Shown here piece after piece: positions 35,801 through 45,900 of a DNA stretch of 64,000 bases. The stretch's first letter is position 1. Every line of letters starts with the position of its first letter. The stretch is taken from NCBI GenBank assembly GCA_030248295.1, contig JASANH010001717.1:237091-301090 (forward strand), written 5' to 3'. Below the pieces are notes generated by a model that was given only the letters and a program-made list of their open reading frames with translations, did no database searches and was not told the origin of the DNA. Source of the stretch: Mesodorylaimus sp. YZB2_4 (taxonomy: Eukaryota; Nematoda; Enoplea; Dorylaimida; Dorylaimidae). The position numbers and the translations under genes are program-made.

Positions 35801-38800
35801 TTGATTTTCTTGGTACTTTTTGGTTTCTTGCTCATTTGGAAAGGTCGTTATTGCCTTTTTTTCAATCGAAAGAAATAGACGCAAGTTAGTGCACTTAAAC
35901 CGCTCTGGCAGATGAAACACAGGGATTCTGCTCTGAGATAACCCCTATTGCTGCACTCCCTACAGTAGATGAAAGGCATCACCCCTCTGAAGATTGAGGG
36001 AGTCGTTTGGAGCCTAAAAGTTTTTTGCTTCTTGCACTTATAACAGCCATTTTGAAAGGTTTTTCTCTGATACCGCCTTTCTCGTCGATTTACGCACCCC
36101 ACATAATCAGTACGCTTCCCTCCTGTGATGTGTAATAAGCTGAGATTTTGCATGATCACTAACCTTTTTCTTCCAGCTCACACCAAAGGCTGCAATCAGC
36201 GACTTCTTCGCAAATTTTTCTTGGCAATTGAATGATACCAGTAACCACACAGGACAACTGGCCGTGAATGAACGGTGGACACCGTGCGGGGTGCCCATTT
36301 ATGCCACGCTCACCATTTACGCCCTTGTTAGCGTAAATACTTTTTCATATGCCATTATGTTTAAATTTTGTTTAACAAGTTTTGTTAGAACTTGCATGGG
36401 ATTATATTTTTATTTCTTTTTCCTATTCAGTTTTTCACTGCATGCCTGGCAAATACTCTAGCTATTCCAACTGGAGTTTTCATTCCGACATTTGTTATTG
36501 GTGCGATTGGTTTTCGTTGTCTTGAGGGTTTTGTCGTTCAGCTTTCGCTTTTCATTTAGGCGCTGCATGCGGGCGTATGATTGGAGAAGGCTTATATTAT
36601 CTTTGCCCGAATGGCTTGGTTAGCGGCTTCGGTTATCGTATCGTACCAGGCAGTTACGCCATTGTGGGTAAGTGCCAATTTGTCTAGCTTGCTTGCCATA
36701 TTACAAGGAATACGATGTAAATTTCTGAAAAATGTGTTTGTGTGTGTCAAATATATTGCAGAGTAAGACTGCTGTACATTCTCAGCATCTTCTGGCAGCG
36801 AACAATGCTGCCTCCAGCACTTTTTCTGACCTCCGCGTACACGCTGACAATATTAGCAATCATGCTCATCTGATACTTGTTTCTGCTTCAAATCGCTAGT
36901 CCCCACGGCTCACTGTGTGAAAGTGCTTTATGGAATGGGCCTTGGCTCTAAACAAAGTTTTTAAAAGTTATTGGTGCTGGTCGAATAGTTTTCTGACCTT
37001 GAGTCATTTACTGTATATCACTTGAGCCTATAGTTCGCATCTAGAATATTCAGTACTTGAAGGTTTTATTTCTATTTTAGCAGCTGCAGCATTCACTGGA
37101 AGTGTGACCCACACATTTTCAACGTCGGTCATCGTTTTCGAGGTGACTGGTCAAATCGTATACATCTTGCCAGTCATGGTATGTGAGCTACTGACAATGA
37201 GCTAGTAATGGGAAAACATGTCCCACATGGACGGCGTCCCGAAAATTCTCGCTTATTTTTTTACCCCGCCCTCACAACGCGTATTGCACTAATTCCCTCT
37301 TAATCATGCGCTGAAATGGGTCTAATAGGCTCCCATCAAGACAGCGCAGTAATTAGAAGTTGGTACTCCACGCTAATAGTACGAGCGACACAAGAACTGA
37401 CCGAACATGAGCTCAGCTTGCAGTTGTCACTCGAAACTACTGCAAGCAATTACAGATTCTAGAAGCTAAAGAAACTGCACTCTTCTCAAAGACGTGCAGG
37501 CTGGCCACATGCAGACTGTAATAGGCGGGATAGCCCATACTGGAGAAGATACCGCGGGGAGCGGATGGTCTGAAAACCATAAGGGCAGGCCTCCCAGTCG
37601 TGGGTGCTTGAGACATCAACCCGACGGGTCTCAGCCTCGCCTGGAGGAGCGTATAGAGCGGCCAGCGAAGGCAGCTGATACGCTGCATGCGGCGGCCAGT
37701 CAAGGCAGCCAGATACACTACCTTCTCCACAGGCCAAACACACCTACTACACTGACGTAGCTTTGATGTACCTTACCGTATTCTTACATCTAACAGGTAG
37801 CCGTACTCTTGGCTAACGCTGTGGCCGACTATATCCAGCCATCTTTCTTCGAAAGCATCATCCGCATGAAGAAGCTTCCTTATCTTCCCGCCATGCTGCC
37901 TATCGAATCCAAGTAACGCTGAGATGTTTCTACTAAATGCAACAATAAATGATCTCACAGCTTTCCATTGCAGGGCTCACACCATCTTGGTCAAACAGTT
38001 TATGACAGCCTCGGATGATCTGAAGTATATCAGCATGGAGACAACGCTTAGTCAAGTCAAAGAAATACTGGCCTTATTGCCGCGATGCAAGGCATTTCCG
38101 CTCGTTGATTCATCAAGTAAGCACGCTGCAGTTCAGGCGATTGTCAACTCCAGTTTAGATTTTGGGGTTTGGGACTCTATTTTGCTTCCTAGGGAGCACT
38201 GCTGTTACGAGAAGAAAGCATAAACCCTCTGTGATCATGCATAGCAGTCCGTATAGATGGTTGACACCCTACCGTGGATGCGCTTCTGGTGTAGAAATGG
38301 AATCTTAATAAGTAGCACGCCTTTCGAACACCAGTGGAGATAAAATCCCACCAGCTATTGTCTAAGGAACCAGTGGCGCGCCTAGGGTGCCCTGTTGCTT
38401 TACGTGGTGACATAGAGGACATCTGCTATGGGGACACTGACCACACGGCGGAAATGTTTCTCTGCAACCAACGCCGCTTACTTGATTGGCAGTCAATGTA
38501 AAAAAGGCGATCGACAGCAACGACTCAGTTTTGTTTTCCTGCAGATTCCATGATCCTACTTGGCTCGATTCCGCGCCAACAACTAGTCGATCAGTTGGAA
38601 GAAGCAATCGGAGATGAAGTCAGACGGCAAGCTGCCAAGCGTCTGCGGCAACAAGCAATCGATGAGCGACTACTCGAAACTATTGTGGCCGCCAATCAAA
38701 TGCGAGTGTGCGAAGCCAACTGGGGAACTGAAGCACCCAAGAAAGCATCCGCGCCAGCGACTTCTATGGCATCTGCAGTTGCTGATGTGAAGATGGTAAA

Positions 38801-39702
38801 GCTGCCGTGGGAACTTCAGCGAGTCCTTCTGACGACATCATTTTAGGCATTATCAAGTGGGCAAGAGTCGAACGAGCGGCGGCTGTCAGACCACTTTCAA
38901 GAAGAGTTTCACTCTACAAAAATAGACCCCGGGTTATCTCGTAAGAACCTCTGAGCGTTTTTCCTGTGCACTGTGTGTGCATTAATCTACTTCTAGAAAC
39001 AATCAATAAGCTGATTGCGAATTTTCGCCGCAAAAAAAGACAAGTAGAAGAAGTATGTCCAAACTAACTTTTTTCAGCCCACATGAATTTTAGCACTCTA
39101 GCTAGACTTTTGAAATACTGTTTATCATATTGTCCCCATGCAAAGAGTGTGCCCTACGGTGCACAAAAATTTCTGTCCCTATGAGAGACAAAATCTTTTT
39201 AGGATTCAGACGATAGATACGAAATGACGAGCGACGAGGTACATTTTTTGCGTATCCACTCATTTTTCGTGGTATCCTCTTTTTGTATGTATTTAAGAGG
39301 GATCGGTGGGAATTTGCTCAACTGTCAGGAAAACTTTATTTTCAAGAGCTTCAAATTGACCCAGCGCCAATTCAGCTCGTTGAACGGACGTCTCTACAGA
39401 AGGCCCACTCCTTATTTTCGCTGGTATCACTCGATCGCGCCTTCGTGACACGAATGGGTCGGCTGGTGGGGGTTGTGAGTTTGAGCGATATCCGGCGTGC
39501 CTTGGAGGAAAGGTCGCAGATGTTCCACGAGGCTGAACAGGACGAAGATAAGAGGAGGCGGGCCAGCCGAATCAGCGGCGCCGAGGGTCTGATCGACGTG
39601 GCTTTACACAGGGTCAGAGCCCGAAAAATGGCCCCTGGCGGCATTGAGCGCCCGCAAATTGCCAATAAGGATTCCCATTATGAAATGGTATCTCGTTTTT
39701 AA
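32846..39702 (+). CDS. CLC-B: ClC-1/2-type chloride channel, second tandem copy
   Basis: Paralogue of CLC-A with 22 matching exons, 921 codons before the stop. Exons: 32846-32962, 33019-33172, 33313-33447, 33837-33965, 34025-34158, 34220-34297, 34352-34430, 34487-34612, 34798-34882, 35044-35145, 35204-35297, 36177-36332, 36431-36500, 36560-36667, 37081-37178, 37797-37912, 37974-38116, 38545-38795, 38847-38940, 38997-39052, 39203-39238, 39298-39702. Exon sizes equal CLC-A except exon 2 (+3), exon 18 (+6) and exon 19 (-6). It keeps GSGLP, GKEGPFVH with gating Glu, and GVFIP, and has QPSFFESII in helix R. Both CBS domains are present. The exon 1 donor is GTGACG. Exons 4-6 and their introns are strikingly similar to CLC-C. 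The last exon's 3' end is copied again at 40524-40633. No disabling mutation was seen. Long introns after exons 11 and 15 hold unrelated sequence. Confidence 0.93.
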
Positions 39703-40523
39703 AAACAGTAGTTTCCATTCAGAATACAAGTGATTTCTGTAAGTCGTCATCCAATGCTGTTTCTACACGTACTGGTGACGGGGCACAGTATCAGACGCAT
39801 GACTGCTATATTTGTGTCATTATGAGAATATACGAGTAAATTTGGCGGCCTGGCCCCGGAGTGTTATTGTTATTCGTCAAAATTCGCCTGGGGTGGGGAG
39901 GGGAAAGAAGTGATATTCACTTACAAAAAGGCTCTCACAGATCGGAAGAAAGTCTACAGTATTGTGTTTGTGCTTTTTTTTTAGTTACTGTGTTATTCTG
40001 CATTTTCTTGGTGGTAACTACGTAAATACTGTTAGAATCGCCTGTTGTAGAATTGCCCGTACGGATGAGTTGTCTCGATCACAAGATCCTCAGCATCAGC
40101 AGCGGATCCGCCGTCAGCATAAGTGCAGCACTGCGACTCCGCATCCAGTGCATGTGTTCCTGCACCCCATCGCCATAGTATGTGTGTGCCACTTTTATTA
40201 CGCTGGTTAATTGGTTCTTGGGATGGGTCCAGCCAGGCTTTGCACGTTTGGCCCTCTCACTTCTCATACTGGCACTCTTCGGTCAGATATCGGAGTATCT
40301 ACAGTATGCAATTGCATGATACGATTGCATGGTGCATGATTAGACCACAGGGAAATGGAGAATAAAACTAACTTAAGAATGCTTCAAGTTTATTCACAAA
40401 ATTCATAATTCCCGCCAGTAAGTGAAGCTTGCGGATACGGGTCGGCGATACAGCCAGCGTTTGGTTCAGGCGCACAAGCTTTATATTTCAGCGCATCGAA
40501 CAGTCTCATATACACAGTCCAGA

Positions 40524-40633
40524 GAAATGGCCCCTGGCGGCATTTAGCGCCCGTAAATTGCCAATAAGGATTCCTATTATGAAATGGTATCTCGTTTTTA
40601 AAAACAGTAGTTTCCATTCAGAGTACAACTGAT
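40524..40633 (+). pseudogene. Duplicated fragment of the CLC-B terminal exon and 3' UTR
   Basis: This segment repeats 39625-39734 with few changes, from ATGGCCCCTGGCGGCATT through the CLC-B stop codon and into the 3' untranslated CAGTAGTTTCCATTCAG block. The offset is 899 bp. Where CLC-B reads GGC ATT GAG, the copy reads GGC ATT TAG, which closes the frame. It has no upstream exon context, so it is a non-functional remnant of a local duplication. Confidence 0.85.
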
Positions 40634-40817
40634 TGCGACCTAATTGGAAAATTTATAGCGTCGGTTCGCAAAATGACTTTCTAAGATGTTACAATTTTTT
40701 CCCTTATCTTTTAAGTTGACATTTTTCATTATGACTCTTTGAGATATATTCGTAATGTAACGTTACTTTACATGTCTTTCAGTGCTTTAGTGCAGTCTAA
40801 CTGCTTCCCTGAAAGTA

Positions 40818-40845
40818 AAATCAATCAATCAATCGATCAATCAAT
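40818..40845. repeat. AATC tetranucleotide repeat
   Basis: About seven units of AATC/ATCA with one GATC interruption. Confidence 0.85.
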
Positions 40846-41763
40846 GCTCCTTTGAGTCGCCTATCAGTGGCAGACAAGCTATTGAATATTAATCAAAAGA
40901 GTAGATCATGCGACTGACGGAAGTGGTAATAGGCACAGGTTGTTTGAGAGGGTCTACTATCATCCGCTCACTTCAGAGACTCATCTCCTATCTGGACTTC
41001 ACAAGAGATAGTAGCAGTTGGTCCCGCTACTGCAGCGCAACATTGTATTGATGAGATAGTCGTCAGTCAGAGAGGTCACTGAGATTACTGATAAACTCAT
41101 ATCATGGATTATGCAGCGCTTTATAAACACATCGTTCAGTCTGCCGCTGATTTTTTGCCTAGCTGATGTTGATTGGTCAATAGACAAAACCCGAACTTAA
41201 ACTCACTTTGCAATCTCACAAATCTTCTGCTTCATTAAAAAAGGATATCTAATAGCAGACCAATAACAAAAAGAAATGAGACAATCCAACAGGCGCTCTA
41301 CTCACCCCTACTTCGGCCCTTCATCAGGATCTGGATAGCTCGATACGGTACGTCGCAATAAGCTTGCGATGCTGTTTTAGGCACTTGTTACATCGTCAAT
41401 TTATCCAAAAAAGTCGCCATGTATCGAGCTACAGTTTGGGCTTGAATCTTCGTCAATCTGTACACTTTCGTATGTTGTGACTTTTGCCGCATGAGGGCGC
41501 CTGGAAATCTTGAGGGTGGGGGGAAAATGGCTCGGTGGGGTAGCAGAGGAGTAGAAGAGCACACTCCGGGGGATCAGAGCTCTCCTTTGCTTCCGCTAGC
41601 TCGATTAACGCTAGTTACTAGATAATTGTTCTAATTACTGTAACTTATCAACCATTTGGAGGACCAAGCGCCAACCAGGGACTGCGATTGGGGGCCTCTG
41701 CGGCCTTCGTTTTTTTTGGTTTATACTGGAAGCGTTCAGGAGTTTTAATTCCAGGGCAGGCGC

Positions 41764-42057
41764 TTGGTTCGTTTGCAGATTTGTCTGAGGGTAAGATCCA
41801 CGACTGCTCAGACATCGTCGTGCATTGCTGTCCTCGTAAAGGATTCTGTGATATTGGCTTTGGTCTGTTGCGTTGCGGTCTACTGCGCCATCGACAGGGG
41901 CTGTTGGCCAGCGTGGGCATCTCAGGACCAGAAGCATTCGACCCGCAGCCAGGCTAGTGTAGCCACAGAGCAGTTAGAGGCACCCATGGGAGTCGCAGCA
42001 TACATGTCTGATCGTGATGGGCTGTTACAATTAGCGATCGATACTCTGCAGGAATAA
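41764..42057 (+). CDS. Uncharacterised small frame with one hydrophobic segment
   Basis: Not recognised. The frame has no clear ATG near its start. A TTTGCAG acceptor-like site lies at 41774-41780. It encodes SVILALVCCVAVYCAID, a plausible single membrane span, then a Ser/Thr/Gln-rich stretch and GLLQLAIDTLQE before the stop. The opposite strand is also open over much of it, a common artefact of GC-richer sequence. An AATAAA lies near 42386. It could be the last exon of a small gene in the CLC-B/CLC-C spacer or chance. Confidence 0.2.
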   Translation: MVRLQICLRVRSTTAQTSSCIAVLVKDSVILALVCCVAVYCAIDRGCWPAWASQDQKHSTRSQASVATEQLEAPMGVAAYMSDRDGLLQLAIDTLQE

Positions 42058-42986
42058 GCCTTTCTACCAGGGCTAATAACCTTTGGACCGCTCGCTTGTA
42101 AGATCAGCCTGAACGGCGTCAATTGAGCGTACTGTAGAATATCTCAAACCAATGTACTAAAATTCCTGCTCCGGATCTGTCTAAAAAGTGTCCGATTCCG
42201 ATGTTTGAAGCCACTTACTTGACCCAGCGGCTTAAAGTGTAAAACAAGATAGGAAAGAAAAGTTGAGGAGTGTGACGTTTGTCGCAAGAGCGCAGCATCC
42301 GGATTGACGAAGATGTCTTCATCATGGCTGGCATGAAATGCTTAACGATTCTATTTTCCCCTTTTGCGCGGTCACCAAATGTTCCAATAAAACCGACTTG
42401 CAAAACAATGGTGCAAACCAGATCACACCGGATAGGGAGTGACCTGTGTCTGAAGTTATAAAATAATTCTCCTTTTTACCCCCTGCAAAAGAGTCCGTTG
42501 GGGCGGATTAGATACCTCCTTAGAGGGCCTTTCATGTCCTACCTGAACGGCTTGTATTTAGGCTTCGTCTGCGCTTCACGCACCTATTTATCTTGTCCGC
42601 TACCAAAGTCTGCACAACGACCTTTTTGCTTCCATTGTAAGCCGCCCGTCTAACTCTTTACCTATATCTAAATTGCGCTAGTAAAGGGCTCATGACAGTT
42701 TGGACAAACACCATTAGGAATGCGCCGTGGTGAATACATAAGCCGACCTTTTAGCTAAAACTTCTACAGCCAATAAATCGCCCCCTTATCAACGCCATAT
42801 TGAGGTCTTGGCAACCTTACTCCAAATATTGCAAAGCCATTTCTCCTGCCTGATTTCAATCTGAGATCATATGCTTGCACGATAAGAAATTTGTTTAGTC
42901 TCGCACTTTCATCGTGCGGAAAAGTCTGATCACCGAGTTGGAGTATACGAGTAAAATTTAAGAAATCTAACAATAAGTAGTCAATA

Positions 42987-45900
42987 ATGGCGGTGTCTAA
43001 TATTCTGGTGCACACTTACCAGTACGATCCTATGGTGGCCCACAGTGGGCGGAATCGAAAATTAGGAACAGGAGCTATTGATTTGTCCTACGAAGAAAAA
43101 CTGGTGGGTACCAACTTGTGGTCATTAATTTATTACTGGAATTATATCTCTCCGGCATTTAAGGCTGAGGGACAGCAATCAAATACAATGGCATTAGCAG
43201 CCTCAGATTTGGCTCGTATGGTTGTACAAAGTCCTCGATTTTACGTCGATACTGACTCTAGCGATGGAAAAAGCAGTTATAGCGAGCAAACGCCCTCAAT
43301 TAGGCAACGTTGCTGCCGTAAATGCATAATTCGTCGAATTCTCAACACAAGTTTCAGGTTTAGCTTAGTGAAAAATGTGCTTTATTTTTTCAGGCGCAGC
43401 AAAAACATTTTTGGGTATTTGGCGTTCATGCTTCAATTTTGGCGATTGGTTCTTCTTAACAGTTCTGGGGATGTGCATGGCCCTGTTTAGCTTCGCCATG
43501 GACGATTGCATTGAAAAAATTGTCCTCGGTAACGATTTCTTTTGCTTTTTGGCATTCAATGCAAAACAGATCTTTTAGCGCGAAACATGTTATACCACGT
43601 TGCTGGCGAAAGCATAATCACCCAATACTTGGCTTGGACGGGTCCGAAGTTGCTGCTGGTGTTAATCGCGGCCATCATTTGCCAATGGGTGGCCCCGCAG
43701 GCCACTGGTCAGTGGATTTTCCGTTCTGCTGACTGGTTCATTCTTCGTGCTTTCTTTCAGGATCAGGACTGCCCGAAATGAAGACAATCCTTCGGGGTGT
43801 CGTCCTGAGGGAGTATCTGACATTCAAGGCCTTGCTCATCAAAGCTGTCTCACTGACAATATGTCTCGGGAGTGGTATACCCATCGGAAAAGAGGTACCT
43901 ATTCTGTTGTATGTCCGTTAAGCACCTGCTGACGTCTCGTTTTTCCCATTGTCCAGGGTCCATTTGTGCACATTTGCAGTATTATGGCCACGCTGCTTAT
44001 GAAACTGATGGCGAAATTTAGAGCCAGCTATGATGTAAGCCAGTTTTCTAAAACATAGCAGCGATGATACAAGACTGCGCCACATTTTGGCAGCTCATAA
44101 CTTGGTTTTCCAGAACGAAAGCATTCGGACGGACATGCTTGCTGCCGCTTGTGCAGTCGGAGTGGCTTGCACGTTTGGATCTCCCATAGGCGGTAAACCT
44201 GTTTATCATTTTTGATGTCTGTTCTGTTATGATATCTAACGTTTTCAGGGGTCTTATTCAGTATCGAAGTAACATCAGTTTATTTCGCTGTTCGCAATTA
44301 TTGGAGAGGATTTTTCGCAGCCACATGCAGCGCAATCGTTTTTCGAATGACAACAGTTTGGTTCAAGTTCGAAGGTAAGGAATTTTTCCCTTGTCTCAAT
44401 CAGCCCATTGTAACTGTTAAAATATTATATTTCTGCTAATGCAGCAAGTCCAGTCGCCTTCACTCAAACAAGTTTCTCCACCCTAATGCCGTTTCAGTCG
44501 GAGGAATTAATCATCTATGCTCTTATCGGGTAAGTGCGTGGAGAAAGGGTAGCAGGAAGTTTTGTTCTGCTATCTGTGAAGTGTGCTAGCTGTACAGAGT
44601 ACAGTAGTTTACTAGTGATAGGTACAGTATCTATGTACTGTATGGAGCGGAGCCGCGGTGGCTCATGTCAGTTGGAAAAGCTTTGGTCCCGCATTGCTTG
44701 GGCCAGCAACCCTGACTGGGACCGGTTCTGCTCCGGCTGAGGACGGCAGTTTAGTTTCCGTCGCTGGCCTTGCACGCCTGGCTCTACGCGACTCATCCGG
44801 TACCGTCGAGCGGCGGACGGTAGAGAGTGAGGACACTAGCTCTCGAACACCAGCCAGGAAGTCCGTCCCTTCTCGCCCAGTATCGTCCTGGGATGCTGGT
44901 GCTGGCACAGGATGCCCTCGCCTGGAGGTGCTCTACAAGTGGAGACACATATGTACAGGGAAGCTGCCTTGAGAGCTGGTCACCTCACGGTCTCGCTTAT
45001 CATATCATGACTGCTGGGCGGTTATAGGCAAAACGGGTTGGAAGTCCCGCGGGGAAATAAGCCGGCACGGGGCACACCCTGGAAAATTTTAAAAAAAGTC
45101 TATGTTGTATGAAGTACATGCCGCTTTGCTGTGTGGATCGCCTCTTTCTCACGATCAGGGTAGGTATGAGGCTCACAGTCAGAACCAGAAATATGCACGA
45201 AAAACTGCAATAACCCTTGGAGAAATCGTCTCGAAAGAGAATTCCTCTGGGTGTAACCCTGAGGACCAACTGATTTAGCAATCCTGTGGCGGGGATCCAG
45301 TCATTCATGCTTCCTTACATCCAAAATAGCAATAATACTCCTGCCTCGATATAGGGTTTTTTGTGGGGTGACTGGTCCGTCGTTTGTGTTTTTGCATCGG
45401 CGCATGGTTCTATTTGTGAAGAATAATCAATGTATCAAAGCAGTTTTAACGATTAAGTAAGTTTTAATTCCAAATTGTTCGCACTGGCGTATAAATAATG
45501 TTTTAGCAACTATACTCGCCTGATCTATCCACTTGTTATCGTTATGGTCATCAGCTCCTTGACATTCCCTCCAGGCCTCGGTCAGTTCGCTGTGGCTTTG
45601 GTAAGCGAGCTCAAGAATGGCATTAAATTTTGCATCAATCGAGCTGTAAGTTTTTGTTCTTAGTTCACTCCGAAAGCGGCGATCGGTGATCTTTTTGCAA
45701 ATTTTTCCTGGCAATTAAATGAGTCTTATAATAATACAAAACAAACGCACGTGCTCGAGCGATGGACGCCTTGTGGAGTCCCCATTTATGCAACGCTGAC
45801 AATATACGCCCTCATTAGCGTAAGAGTTTTAGTTCTGCTTGTGTATAGCCATTTAGACGACATCCGTTTCTTTCTCGACAGCATTGAGCCTCTTTTTTAG

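Larger units (their letters stand above)
39703..42986. other. Spacer between CLC-B and CLC-C
   Basis: It contains the CLC-B 3' untranslated region, a possible polyadenylation signal AATAAA at 40361-40366, a duplicated fragment of the CLC-B terminal exon, an AATC tetranucleotide repeat, a weak small open frame (41764-42057), and the CLC-C 5' region with the block shared with CLC-B at about 42802-42835. Nothing else was recognised. Confidence 0.45.

Noticed and set aside
40818..40845. Tandem AATC units considered as a CRISPR-like array
   Set aside because: Simple tetranucleotide microsatellite without spacers, in a eukaryotic genome.
41635..41957. Two minus-strand frames opposite the small plus-strand frame in the CLC-B/CLC-C spacer
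   Set aside because: They mirror each other and the plus frame; no start context or motif.
44534..45308. Open frames in the GC-rich intron between CLC-C exons 9 and 10
   Set aside because: They lie in an intron bounded by well-supported exons and have no family motifs; GC-rich DNA gives long chance frames on both strands.
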